Below are positions 1 to 7,404 of a stretch of 15,421 bases of DNA, in pieces. Both the position numbers and the translations under genes were made by a program. The notes under the pieces were generated by a model. That model was not told the origin of the DNA. It worked only from the letters and a program-made list of their open reading frames with translations, and searched no databases. Each line of letters begins with the position of its first letter. The stretch's first letter is position 1. The DNA lies in assembly GCA_945869715.1 (NCBI GenBank), contig CAMBPP010000022.1, forward strand, positions 1 through 15,421, in the 5' to 3' direction. This DNA is from Bifidobacterium breve. Its GTDB lineage: Bacteria; Actinomycetota; Acidimicrobiia; Acidimicrobiales; Ilumatobacteraceae.

Positions 1-344
1 AACCTGCCTACGTTGAAGCAGCGCGACTCCCGCTGAACGATGCAGAGTCAATCGAACTGAAACACGAGCGTGTTCTCACCGAATGGGACAGTGTTCTGTT
101 CGGCAAAATTGTTTCATTGCGCACCATTACTCGTGGTTCGTGGGTATGCACCGCAACATTGCCCGGTTCGTTGCACGACGGTACCGACGGAGAGCTGTAC
201 AACTTGGTTGACGACCCGCTTCAGCATCACAACTTGTGGCACAACAGCGATCACCGCGCCATGCGTGATGATCTTCTTGCCGACATGTGGGAACACTTGC
301 CCGAACGAAAAGGTGTTCGGCGTGAGTGCGATGCTCCGGTTTAA
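1..344 (+). CDS. Sulfatase, C-terminal fragment (cut by window edge)
   Basis: The reading frame is open from base 3 with no start in the window and ends at TAA 342-344, giving about 113 C-terminal residues. Seen directly: a lysine/arginine-rich strand (GKIVSLRTITRGSWVCT) followed by GELYNLVDDPLQHHNLW. This matches the usual C-terminal signature of alkaline-phosphatase-superfamily sulfatases, 'GELYDLxxDPxExxNLxxD'. Family members hydrolyse sulfate esters of sugars or other organics after conversion of an active-site Cys/Ser to formylglycine. The catalytic N-terminal domain and any signal peptide lie upstream and cannot be seen, so substrate and location are unknown. Its stop is 6 bp from the stop of the convergent LLM oxidoreductase gene. 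A related alkaline-phosphatase-fold hydrolase such as a phosphonate monoester hydrolase is the main alternative. Confidence 0.8.
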   Translation, partial: PAYVEAARLPLNDAESIELKHERVLTEWDSVLFGKIVSLRTITRGSWVCTATLPGSLHDGTDGELYNLVDDPLQHHNLWHNSDHRAMRDDLLADMWEHLPERKGVRRECDAPV

Positions 345-350
345 CCCTCT

Positions 351-1238
351 TTAAAGCGCTTTTACCCATTTCATTGCGTTGTCGAGCATTGCAATTTGCG
401 CATCCACTTTGTTGACCGGGGTCGTGTCGCCTGCCAACATGCGGTTTGCCATGGTGCTGAGCGATAGCCAAGTGGTGCCCGATGCTTTCCATGCCGCAAC
501 TTCGGGCGACAACAATTCTTCTCCGCGTTGTAAGTGCAGCACAGCATCGGTCGGGAAACTCGCGGCATCACGACCCTGTAATGCAAGTTCTTCACGCAAA
601 ATGACAAGAGCATTTTGAATGCGTTCGCCAGTGTTGCCAAAAATATAACCGTCACCCATGCGCGCAGCGCGGCGAACGGAAGCCTCTGCGCTGCCACCAA
701 ACCAAACAGGAATTTGACGATTGGGCAACGGAACAATTCCACCGCGGTCAACACGGTGATATTTGCCTGAAAAGTCGTTCACTGGTGATGTCCATAACTG
801 GCGCATCAATTCAACTTGTTCTTCCATGCGTTTTGCACGGTTACGAAATTCGGTATTCAACGCTTCGTATTCGACGTAGTTCCAACCGGTTCCCACGCCG
901 AGCACCAAACGTCCACCGCTGAGAAGGTCGAGGTCGGCTGCTTGTTTGGCAACTAATACCGCTTGTCGTTGGGGAAGAATAAGTACACCAGTGACAAGTT
1001 CTATGTCGGTGGTGATGGCTGCGATGTAGCTAAACAGAACCAACGGTTCATGAAACTCATCTTGTTCGGTGTACGGGCCCCATAGTTTTGGGTCACGATC
1101 GGCGTGCACTGCACCAACAACATGGTCATAGGCAACAATGCGCTCAAAACCAAGATCTTCTACTGCGGCCACCCAAGCCCGTATTGCTCCGGGGTCTTTG
1201 CCCATTTCAGTTGTAGGAAATACTGCTCCGTATCGCAT
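351..1238 (-). CDS. LLM-class F420-dependent oxidoreductase
   Basis: A 295-residue protein of the luciferase-like monooxygenase superfamily, of normal length for the single-domain F420 branch. Seen: an N-terminal beta strand RYGAVFPTTEMG, the AYDHV segment at 36-40 (the Asp-His pair typical of F420-binding members), LVTGVLILPQR near 81-91, the hallmark DLLSGGRLVLGVGTGW at 104-119, and IPVWFGGSAEASVRRAARMGDGYI in the second half. Such enzymes are cytosolic TIM barrels that move a hydride between reduced F420 and varied substrates. The substrate cannot be read from sequence. The ATG at 1236-1238 follows TACAGT by exactly 6 nt, fitting a leaderless transcript. The gene is divergent from the methyltransferase (34-bp gap) and convergent with the sulfatase. 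An FMN-dependent cofactor cannot be fully excluded. Confidence 0.88.
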   Translation of the reverse strand: MRYGAVFPTTEMGKDPGAIRAWVAAVEDLGFERIVAYDHVVGAVHADRDPKLWGPYTEQDEFHEPLVLFSYIAAITTDIELVTGVLILPQRQAVLVAKQAADLDLLSGGRLVLGVGTGWNYVEYEALNTEFRNRAKRMEEQVELMRQLWTSPVNDFSGKYHRVDRGGIVPLPNRQIPVWFGGSAEASVRRAARMGDGYIFGNTGERIQNALVILREELALQGRDAASFPTDAVLHLQRGEELLSPEVAAWKASGTTWLSLSTMANRMLAGDTTPVNKVDAQIAMLDNAMKWVKAL

Positions 1239-1244
1239 GGAAAC

Positions 1245-1250
1245 ACTGTA
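1245..1250 (-). promoter_or_regulatory. Leaderless-type -10 element of the LLM oxidoreductase gene
   Basis: On the minus strand the sequence reads TACAGT, then GTTTCC, then ATG at 1238. TANNNT is the actinobacterial -10 consensus. A 6-nt spacer puts the transcription start on the A of the ATG. There is no Shine-Dalgarno sequence between the two. I see no clear -35. Confidence 0.6.
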
Positions 1251-1272
1251 GGTCTTCTGATAGGACTAGGCG

Positions 1273-1863
1273 ATGCCGCAGAATATCCAATTCGACAACA
1301 CGTACTACCAACGCTTCTACGGAAAGACGGGCGTACATGATGCCGAGAAAATTACCCACCTTGCCCAGGGTGTCCACTCTTTGTGCGCCTGGTGGGGCTT
1401 ACCCATTCGTAGTGTTCTCGATGTTGGTGCGGGTCCTGGTTTTTGGAGCAATTGGTATCGCACTCAGCACCCAAAGGTAAAGGTTCTTTCCACCGACATC
1501 AGCGAACATGCATGTACAACATATGGCCATCAGCGCCGTGATATCAGTGCATGGTCTCCACCACGGGCGTACGACCTCGTTATTTGCCATGGCGTATTGC
1601 AATACCCCAGCAATGCAGAAGTACGGCAGGCAGTGGTGAATTTAGGCAGAGCAACAAAGCACTTTATGTACCTAGAAATACCAACAAAAAGTGACTTTGA
1701 AGATGTAGTTGATGCAGCAGCTACCGATATAAATGTGCACCATCGCGCTGGTGCTTGGTATCGCAAAGAACTTGCACCGTACTTTGTTCAGGTGGGTGCG
1801 GGGCTATGGCAATCACGACAGAGCAATATTCCTATGTACGAACTAGAAGCGTTTCGCTCATAA
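1273..1863 (+). CDS. Class I SAM-dependent methyltransferase
   Basis: A 196-residue small Rossmann-fold methyltransferase. Seen: motif I VLDVGAGPG at 48-56, the acidic end of the second strand VLSTD with D75, a post-motif loop RRDISAW (D90), and YDLVICHGVLQY at 100-111, the usual motif leading to strand 4. The N-terminus QFDNTYYQRFYGKTGVHDAE resembles methyltransferases of the UbiE/Coq5-like type that act on small molecules. No substrate-specific motif is recognised. The start at 1273 is the first ATG. A possible but imperfect -10 (TAGGAC, 1261-1266) lies 6 nt before it. The gene is divergent from the LLM oxidoreductase gene, and its stop is 1 bp from the stop of the convergent LarA-like gene. 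Confidence 0.85.
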   Translation: MPQNIQFDNTYYQRFYGKTGVHDAEKITHLAQGVHSLCAWWGLPIRSVLDVGAGPGFWSNWYRTQHPKVKVLSTDISEHACTTYGHQRRDISAWSPPRAYDLVICHGVLQYPSNAEVRQAVVNLGRATKHFMYLEIPTKSDFEDVVDAAATDINVHHRAGAWYRKELAPYFVQVGAGLWQSRQSNIPMYELEAFRS

Positions 1864-1864
1864 A

Positions 1865-3100
1865 TTAACGCTGTGCGAGTACGGCGTCGCTCACCCAACA
1901 TGTTTCAAGATGCAGCGTTGAGCGAATACGCACCACTCGCTTTTCTTCATGAATGGCTTTGCCGCACATGGAGAGTGCGGCTTTTATACACGACTCTTCA
2001 TCGGGCAGCACCATAGGAAGCCTGCCACGGCGCACACCTGAAGGACCTGCAGTAAAACAGTTGAGATACGTCTTTTCCCAGTCGATGGCATTCGCTACAG
2101 AGGCAGGAATGAAGTCGGCGAGACCGATACCCAACACATTTCCACCCGATGCTTCCGTCACGCTTAACAACACAATTGTTGCTGGCGGATCTGGAAAATC
2201 ACTGAGCCCATGCACCCAGAATCGCCCACTCACGTTGGGGTCGATGGTGGTTCCAGAAATATCTTTTCCACCACGTTCCACAATAAGCACATCAATATTG
2301 GTGAAGGGCAACTGCGGCACAAGTGAACGCGCATACGCGGTGAGGTCTCGTTCTACTTCTCCGCCCACTTCATCGCTCGACAATGCTTCCAAGCGAACAA
2401 CTGCTCCAGCACACGACTCAACCGTTGCAACACCGCCCAAAAGTCGACCTGTTGAACGCAAAGCAGAAATGCCGTCTAACAATCGCACGGCCATTTGCTC
2501 TGGGCCACATGAATGAATAAGTGCTGCTCCTGGCTGTTTACCAAAACCCACCACCACCATTTTTGTGCAGCCACTTTCTATGGGTCCTTTGAAACAGGTG
2601 TGTGGCTTCACTCGGTTCACAGGCAAGATGTAATGAGCACCTGCAGCATGCTCATCTAAATACACGGGGGTGCCAGCAGCAGTGCGCACTACCTCGAGTG
2701 TTTTCATTGATGAGCGAATGTCGCAGCCAATACTTGCTTCGGTTACGCCCAATGTGGCAAGTAATTTTTTTTGACCGTCTGCGGTGCCGCCAGCGTGGCT
2801 ACCCATTGCAGGCACAACAAACGGAAGTGCACCAAGTTCGCGTAAACCCGCAATTGCTCCTCGCAAGGTTTCTACTCTCCCAGTGAGACCTCTGCTTCCT
2901 GCTCCTACTGCAACGGTTTTCCCCTGCAGTTCGACGGACGCAAAGCGATCTTTCACCGCCTGCGCGACCGCAGTTTCCACATCGCCAACCGGCGCTGGTT
3001 GTGGAACATCAAGCTCTATTTCATGGAGTTCTGGCACCACCAGATCGGGCGAATAGGGCAGCCTCACACCCTGTGACAGTTGTTCCCACGAGCTAGCCAT
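1865..3100 (-). CDS. LarA-like protein (nickel-dependent lactate racemase family, DUF2088-type)
   Basis: A 411-residue protein, close to LarA in length. Seen: a glycine-rich N-terminal domain with AVGAGSRGLTGR (64-75), VVPAMGSHAGGTADGQ (95-110) including H102, and LPVNRVKPHTCFKGPIESGCTKMVVVGFGKQPGA (159-192) with K165, H167 and K171, then H196. In characterised LarA a conserved Lys carries the nickel-pincer cofactor and His residues coordinate nickel or act in catalysis. The GSH motif and the later K/H-rich stretch occupy comparable places. The classical DxTRP loop appears here as AGSRG, so R70 is kept but the Asp is not. The substrate is therefore probably a 2-hydroxy acid other than lactate (inference). 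No larB, larC or larE cofactor genes are nearby. The ATG follows TACTCT by 6 nt. Divergent from the ABC importer. Confidence 0.72.
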   Translation of the reverse strand: MASSWEQLSQGVRLPYSPDLVVPELHEIELDVPQPAPVGDVETAVAQAVKDRFASVELQGKTVAVGAGSRGLTGRVETLRGAIAGLRELGALPFVVPAMGSHAGGTADGQKKLLATLGVTEASIGCDIRSSMKTLEVVRTAAGTPVYLDEHAAGAHYILPVNRVKPHTCFKGPIESGCTKMVVVGFGKQPGAALIHSCGPEQMAVRLLDGISALRSTGRLLGGVATVESCAGAVVRLEALSSDEVGGEVERDLTAYARSLVPQLPFTNIDVLIVERGGKDISGTTIDPNVSGRFWVHGLSDFPDPPATIVLLSVTEASGGNVLGIGLADFIPASVANAIDWEKTYLNCFTAGPSGVRRGRLPMVLPDEESCIKAALSMCGKAIHEEKRVVRIRSTLHLETCWVSDAVLAQR

Positions 3101-3106
3101 ACATGA

Positions 3107-3112
3107 AGAGTA
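3107..3112 (-). promoter_or_regulatory. Leaderless-type -10 element of the LarA-like gene
   Basis: On the minus strand TACTCT is followed by TCATGT and then ATG at 3100. This is the same TANNNT plus 6-nt geometry as at the LLM gene, with no Shine-Dalgarno sequence. Confidence 0.6.
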
Positions 3113-3190
3113 CCGACCGCTACTACACGCCTATGCCATCGGCTAGCGTCGTATCATCCCATAAGTTCATGAAATCAACATTCTGTGGAC

Positions 3191-3206
3191 TACATCAATA
3201 CATCAA
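3191..3206 (+). repeat. Tandem 8-bp repeat in the ABC lipoprotein gene leader
   Basis: Two perfect adjacent copies of TACATCAA (3191-3198 and 3199-3206) run directly into the Shine-Dalgarno GGAG. The repeat lies in the divergent region between the LarA-like gene and the importer. It could be a regulator or RNA-binding site, or simple slippage. Confidence 0.65.
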
Positions 3207-3210
3207 GGAG
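3205..3210 (+). promoter_or_regulatory. Strong ribosome binding site of the ABC lipoprotein gene
   Basis: AAGGAG sits 5 nt before the ATG at 3216 and fixes that start. Candidate -10 hexamers further upstream are TATCAT (3152-3157) and TAAGTT (3162-3167). Neither has a convincing -35, so the promoter remains unassigned. Confidence 0.85.
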
Positions 3211-3215
3211 AAAAC

Positions 3216-4091
3216 ATGCGTCGTATTCAACGCCTCGCTATCCCAGTAGTGGCACTTAGTCTCTTTCTCGTTGCCTGCGGCAGCGATAGTGACACCACAA
3301 CTGACGAAGCCCCGGTCGACACCTCAGCAGAGGTAATGACCGACGACACCATGGCAGATGATTCTGCCTCGGCAAAAATTGACATCACAGCATTAGGGCT
3401 CATCAAAGATGGTGCCGTCACTGTCTGCACCGATGCTCCATATGAGCCATTTGAATTCCAAGACGAAACCACCAAAGAATGGACCGGCTTCGACATGGAC
3501 CTCATGAAAGTTATTGCCACCAACATTGGCGGCTTGTCGTTGGAAGTAACAGTTCAACCATTCGACGGCATCTGGCTTGCTCCAAAAGCAAAAACCTGTG
3601 ACCTTGTTGCATCAGCTATGACCATCACTGAAGAGCGTTCTGCGAATGCCTTGTTCTCTGACCCATACTTTGATGCCGACCAGTCACTTCTTGTTCGCAC
3701 AGACGACAAGGCAACACTTGTTGACATTGCATCACTTGCAGGTAAAACAATTGCAGTGCAAACCGGCACCACCGGCGAAACCTACGCTAAAGAAAATGCA
3801 AAAGACTCCACAGTGAAGTCATTTGATGAACCAGCAGCAATGTTTCTTGCACTCGAAGGTAAGCAAGTTGATGCAATCTTGCAAGACCTTCCTGTGAATG
3901 GCGCTCGTCAGGTAAAAGAGCCAACCAAGTTTGCTCTTACCGCAACATTTGCTACAGGTGAGCAATACGGTTTTGCACTCGCTCAAGACAACACAACACT
4001 TACTGCTGCAGTGAACAGTGGCCTAGCAGCTGCGAAAGACTCTGGTGAATACGACACTATTTTTGCGAAGTACTTCGGCGCAAAGGGTTAA
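3216..4091 (+). CDS. ABC transporter substrate-binding lipoprotein, family 3 (polar amino acid type)
   Basis: A 291-residue extracellular solute-binding protein. Residues 1-21 form a lipoprotein signal peptide with lipobox LVAC and C21 as the lipidated cysteine. An Asp/Thr/Ser-rich linker (about 22-53) then tethers the domain to the membrane. The mature domain begins near GAVTVCTDAPYEPFEF, the typical first strand of family 3. ASAMTITEERSANALFSDPYF contains R141, the position that binds the ligand alpha-carboxylate. TGTTGETYA (183-191) and D224 in AILQDLPV are the other expected ligand contacts. It captures an amino acid or similar ligand and delivers it to the permease encoded next. Specificity cannot be read reliably. 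It is first in the operon, with a strong ribosome binding site and a small hairpin after it, which fits high expression. Confidence 0.92.
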   Translation: MRRIQRLAIPVVALSLFLVACGSDSDTTTDEAPVDTSAEVMTDDTMADDSASAKIDITALGLIKDGAVTVCTDAPYEPFEFQDETTKEWTGFDMDLMKVIATNIGGLSLEVTVQPFDGIWLAPKAKTCDLVASAMTITEERSANALFSDPYFDADQSLLVRTDDKATLVDIASLAGKTIAVQTGTTGETYAKENAKDSTVKSFDEPAAMFLALEGKQVDAILQDLPVNGARQVKEPTKFALTATFATGEQYGFALAQDNTTLTAAVNSGLAAAKDSGEYDTIFAKYFGAKG

Positions 4092-4094
4092 TAC

Positions 4095-4110
4095 AAAGGT
4101 TTTTACCTTT
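4095..4110 (+). promoter_or_regulatory. Intercistronic hairpin between lipoprotein and permease genes
   Basis: AAAGGT, TTTT, ACCTTT forms a perfect 6-bp stem with a 4-nt loop in the 27-nt gap between the two genes. It is not followed by a real U-tract. Such hairpins after binding-protein genes often stabilise the upstream message or reduce read-through so that the binding protein outnumbers the permease. That role is inferred here. Confidence 0.45.
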
Positions 4111-4118
4111 TACACAAC

Positions 4119-4910
4119 ATGAATATGAGTCGGCGCCAACGCTTGCGACTGGTACGGGGCGGCATTTATGCCCTCACCATTGCAGCGTTGGCGTTGCTCA
4201 TTGTTTCTGTCGATTGGGGCGCGCTTGGTGGCGCACTTTTCAAATGGGACGTAGTTAAAAAACAGTTCCCCGACATTCTCACCAGCGCACTTCGTAACAC
4301 CATTATTTTCACCATTTTCGGATTCATTGGTGGCTTATCGCTGGGTTTGTTACTGGCCATTATGCGCCTCTCCAAAAGCAAGCCCTACCGCTGGTTTGCG
4401 GCCAGCTACATTGAAATTCTCCGCGGCGTTCCACTTCTTGTCACACTTCTCATTCTCGGCTTTGGTATTCCCATCGCCACTGGGTGGAGCTGGCCAAACC
4501 CTTACCTGCAAGGCGCAGTACCACTTGCACTTGTTGCAGGGGCATACATTGCCGAAACCGTACGCGCCGGAATTGAGGCAGTCCCCCGTGGCCAAATGGA
4601 AGCAGCCCGTTCGCTTGGCATGTCGTACACACGAGCCATGGTGACCGTCATTATTCCTCAGGCATTTCGCATTATTGTTCCACCACTCACCAACGAATTT
4701 GTTTTGCTCATTAAAGACACGTCGCTCATTTCCGTTCTCGGTGTTACAGAACGCACGCTCGACCTTGCACGCTTTGGTCGTAACGGAGTGAACGATTCCG
4801 CAAATGCCACACCATTAGTTGTTGCTGGCCTTGTGTATTTAGCTCTCACTATTCCGCTCACGCAATTAGCTGCCTGGATGGAACGACGTTCAAAAGTAGG
4901 CCGGCGATGA
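4119..4910 (+). CDS. Amino acid ABC transporter permease (HisM/GlnP family)
   Basis: A 263-residue inner-membrane permease of the binding-protein-dependent family. Seen: an N-terminal hydrophobic helix (about 16-31), then SALRNTIIFTIFGFIGGLSLGLLLAIMRLS (56-85), the family motif YIEILRGVPLLVTLL (97-111), and the cytoplasmic EAA loop EAARSLGMSYTRAMVTVIIPQA (161-182) that docks on the ATPase. NEFVLLIKDTSLISVLG (192-208) follows the EAA loop and is also typical. ATG codons occur at 4119 and 4125. The first is chosen, although neither has a good ribosome binding site. The stop overlaps the ATPase start by ATGA, showing translational coupling. Only one permease is encoded, so it probably works as a homodimer. 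Confidence 0.92.
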   Translation: MNMSRRQRLRLVRGGIYALTIAALALLIVSVDWGALGGALFKWDVVKKQFPDILTSALRNTIIFTIFGFIGGLSLGLLLAIMRLSKSKPYRWFAASYIEILRGVPLLVTLLILGFGIPIATGWSWPNPYLQGAVPLALVAGAYIAETVRAGIEAVPRGQMEAARSLGMSYTRAMVTVIIPQAFRIIVPPLTNEFVLLIKDTSLISVLGVTERTLDLARFGRNGVNDSANATPLVVAGLVYLALTIPLTQLAAWMERRSKVGRR

Positions 4911-5647
4911 GTGAACCTCTTGTAGAACTTCGTCAACTGCATAAAAGTTTTGGCAACAATCATGTGCTGCGTGGAATTGACCTGTCAGTTGCCAAGGGCG
5001 AAGTGTTATGCATCATTGGGCCATCGGGCTCAGGAAAAAGCACCCTATTGCGTTGCGTTAACTTGCTCGAGCAGCCAACAGGCGGCCAAGTATTTGTTGC
5101 AGGTGTTGAACTCACCCATCGCGACTGCGATATCGATAAAGCTCGGCGCGCCACAGGCATGGTGTTTCAGCAATTCAATTTGTTTTCTCATCTGTCCGTA
5201 CGCGACAACGTCACTATTTCCCTCCGCAAAGTGCTGAAGATGAAAAGTACCGAGGCCAATGCACGAGCAGATGTGTTGCTCAATCGTGTTGGTCTTGCCG
5301 ACAAAGCGTCTGCATACCCTGCACAACTTTCGGGTGGGCAACAGCAACGTGTTGCCATTGCCCGCGCTCTTGCTATGGAGCCGAGCGTGATGTTGTTCGA
5401 TGAAGCGACAAGTGCGCTTGACCCAGAACTTGTTGGCGATGTGCTTGGTGTGATGCGCGAACTCGCCGAAGAAGGAATGACCATGTTGGTAGTGACCCAT
5501 GAAATGGGCTTTGCTCGCAACGTTGCCGACCGAGTTATTTTCATGGATGGTGGCGTCATTGTTGAAGAAGGAAAACCTTCTCAGGTCATTAATGAACCAC
5601 GTGAGGAACGCACGAAAAAGTTCCTCGCCAATGTTTTAGAGAACTAA
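4907..5647 (+). CDS. Amino acid ABC transporter ATP-binding protein (GlnQ/HisP family)
   Basis: A 246-residue ATPase with all nucleotide-binding motifs intact: Walker A GPSGSGKST (38-46), Q-loop Q88 in MVFQQFNLF, signature LSGGQQQR (141-148), Walker B VMLFDE (161-166) with catalytic E166, D-loop SALD, and switch H198 in VVTHEMGFA. These are characteristic of the polar amino acid uptake subgroup. It powers import through the permease encoded just upstream, which it overlaps by 4 bp (ATGA). The gene ends 12 bp before the stop of the convergent PEP-domain gene, with no clear terminator. The three genes form a complete importer without a second permease or ATPase. Confidence 0.94.
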   Translation: MSEPLVELRQLHKSFGNNHVLRGIDLSVAKGEVLCIIGPSGSGKSTLLRCVNLLEQPTGGQVFVAGVELTHRDCDIDKARRATGMVFQQFNLFSHLSVRDNVTISLRKVLKMKSTEANARADVLLNRVGLADKASAYPAQLSGGQQQRVAIARALAMEPSVMLFDEATSALDPELVGDVLGVMRELAEEGMTMLVVTHEMGFARNVADRVIFMDGGVIVEEGKPSQVINEPREERTKKFLANVLEN

Positions 5648-5659
5648 ACCTGCCCTGCC

Positions 5660-7378
5660 CTAAGGCAACGCAACAATAGTGATTGTGCCCGCAGCTCCGT
5701 CGACCGTAATGGTGGCGCCATCGGGAATGCGATACGTTGCATCGGTTACTGATGCCACGCAAGGAATGCCCAGTTCACGACTAACGATGCTGGCATGTGA
5801 ACCAACTGCACCAAGGTTCACCACTACGGCACCAGCGGCCAGGAACAACGGTGTCCACGATGGGTCGGTGTTGAGCGTGACCAAAATATCGTCGGCATCG
5901 AGCCCCGAAGGATCAAATGGGTCAAGAATGATGCGTGCCTTACCGGTGTAAACACCTGCTGAACAGGCAGCTCCGGTAAGCACGTCTCCCACTTTGACTA
6001 TTTCGTAATTGCCTGCGCCACGGCGCTTCCACTGCGACAAAGGTGGAACAGAACCATTGACAATAAATGGTGGCTCTAACGTGGCAAGTTCTGCATGGTC
6101 TAGAGCACGTTCGCTGAGCTGTGCTTTAAACGACGACGGGTTTGCTAGGAACGCATCGAGTTCTGCCTCAAGCAGCATAAAAATATCGGTTTCTTTGGCA
6201 ATATTCCCTGCAGCGGCGTGCCTGCGGCCGAGTTCAACCATCACTACCCGTACCTCATGGATAACAGCAATATTGTTGGTCTTGCAACGCTCACGTGCTT
6301 GTTGCCAACCAGCAGCCGATGCATAACCAGCAGCAAACATTCCTGCTGTTTCAGTATCGCCAGCAAGTGCTTCGGAAATTTCCGTAAACAAACGCGCGCG
6401 TTCTGCACCGTTGCGCTTGCTTGCAGCACGAGGGTCGGAACCATCACTTTGATGACGCAAGCGATCGAGTTGCGCAAATGCTAAACGTGGGTTTGTTTCA
6501 TAGCTATGTGCGGCAGGGTCCCACTCATTTGGCCCACGCGAACCATGCTTCAACATGAAAGCGTTCAACGCCTTTTCAAATTCAGTGCCGGCAATGCGGC
6601 CTTGCCAACCGTCGAAGCCGGCATCGAATGCTGCGGTGATCTCAGGTGTCGAGCGAATGGTGCGCGAAAGGTCCCACAAGTCAATAGCAATGAGCGCAGA
6701 GTCAACGTCGCCAACAGCACCAATCAGACGCACGCCGTCTTCTGGGCGACCGATGGCTGCAGTAATTGCTTGCACGGCTCCTGGCCCGAGTGAAGCGCCA
6801 AGCGATGACCACACGTGTTGTTCGAACATGACTACTTGAATAGGGGCCATACTGCGTGCACGTGCAACAAGTTCCACATCACTCAATGTGGAAAGGTCGG
6901 GTCGCTCTGCACGAATTTTTATGGCGAGAATTTTTTGTTCCTCTACCGGTGGATGCACCGTGGAGCCCATGACATAGGCCATGGTTTCGCCAAGCCTCGC
7001 TTCATGAACAGCGCTTTCGTGCCATGGCTCTGCAACGTACGGTGGCACATCGGGGTTTGCATCGAAATACGCCGCGTCAATAGCCTCTGGGCTGGCACCT
7101 GGCATACGCACACCCATGAGGCGAGCCTGCATGAGTGAGTTATAGAAGTAGCCACCGAAGAGTCCGAATGTTTCTGGCGGAGTACCGTAATCTTCGTGTT
7201 CAAAAACGCCGAAAGTAACAAAGCCGACGACACACCCGAGCACCACACCTTTTTCCCAGCACAAACTCCACCCCAATGGGCTTACTGGGTCGGCGAGAAC
7301 GTCGGCAGCGTTTCCGCGGGTGTAACTAGGAAAGCGCTTCGTTGGTGTGCGGTCGATAATCCATTTGTCAGCTAACAC
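5660..7378 (-). CDS. PEP-utilising enzyme swivelling-domain protein lacking the ATP-grasp domain
   Basis: A 572-residue protein whose C-terminus is the PEP-utiliser mobile (phosphohistidine) domain. It runs from about GVYTGKARIILDP through TLNTDPSWTPLFLAAGAVVVNLGAVGSHASIVSRELGIPCV, and H528 is at the phosphorylated-His position. The first ~450 residues are largely helical and begin with a segment (GNAADVLADPVSPLGWSLCW) like the middle domain of rifampin phosphotransferase/PEP-synthase relatives. There is no ATP-grasp PEP/pyruvate-binding domain, so it should need a partner to phosphorylate H528. Phenylphosphate synthase is a known enzyme with this split. The GTG start at 7378 is supported by AAGGGAG 5 nt upstream. 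No partner gene is in the window. The acceptor substrate is unknown. Confidence 0.78.
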   Translation of the reverse strand: MLADKWIIDRTPTKRFPSYTRGNAADVLADPVSPLGWSLCWEKGVVLGCVVGFVTFGVFEHEDYGTPPETFGLFGGYFYNSLMQARLMGVRMPGASPEAIDAAYFDANPDVPPYVAEPWHESAVHEARLGETMAYVMGSTVHPPVEEQKILAIKIRAERPDLSTLSDVELVARARSMAPIQVVMFEQHVWSSLGASLGPGAVQAITAAIGRPEDGVRLIGAVGDVDSALIAIDLWDLSRTIRSTPEITAAFDAGFDGWQGRIAGTEFEKALNAFMLKHGSRGPNEWDPAAHSYETNPRLAFAQLDRLRHQSDGSDPRAASKRNGAERARLFTEISEALAGDTETAGMFAAGYASAAGWQQARERCKTNNIAVIHEVRVVMVELGRRHAAAGNIAKETDIFMLLEAELDAFLANPSSFKAQLSERALDHAELATLEPPFIVNGSVPPLSQWKRRGAGNYEIVKVGDVLTGAACSAGVYTGKARIILDPFDPSGLDADDILVTLNTDPSWTPLFLAAGAVVVNLGAVGSHASIVSRELGIPCVASVTDATYRIPDGATITVDGAAGTITIVALP

Positions 7379-7383
7379 AGTGT

Positions 7384-7390
7384 CTCCCTT
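7384..7390 (-). promoter_or_regulatory. Ribosome binding site that fixes a GTG start
   Basis: On the minus strand AAGGGAG lies 5 nt before the GTG at 7378. This favours GTG over any internal ATG as the start of the PEP-domain gene. Confidence 0.75.
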
Positions 7391-7404
7391 TGGCCCTGGC
7401 GGCG

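Noticed and set aside
1261..1266. TAGGAC as a leaderless -10 for the methyltransferase
   Set aside because: The position is right (6 nt before ATG) but the last base is not T, so it was not listed as a feature or counted with the exact matches.
1953..3056. Long open frames antisense to the LarA-like gene
   Set aside because: They are shadows of a well-supported coding strand, with low-complexity Ser/Thr/Arg-rich translations and no domain signatures.
4327..4644. Open frame of about 105 codons overlapping the permease gene on the same strand
   Set aside because: It is out of frame with a clear permease. The translation shows no recognisable family and no ribosome site.
5656..5667. TGCC-CTAA-GGCA hairpin between the ABC ATPase and PEP-domain genes
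   Set aside because: A 4-bp stem without a U-tract and partly inside the PEP-domain stop region is too weak to call a terminator.
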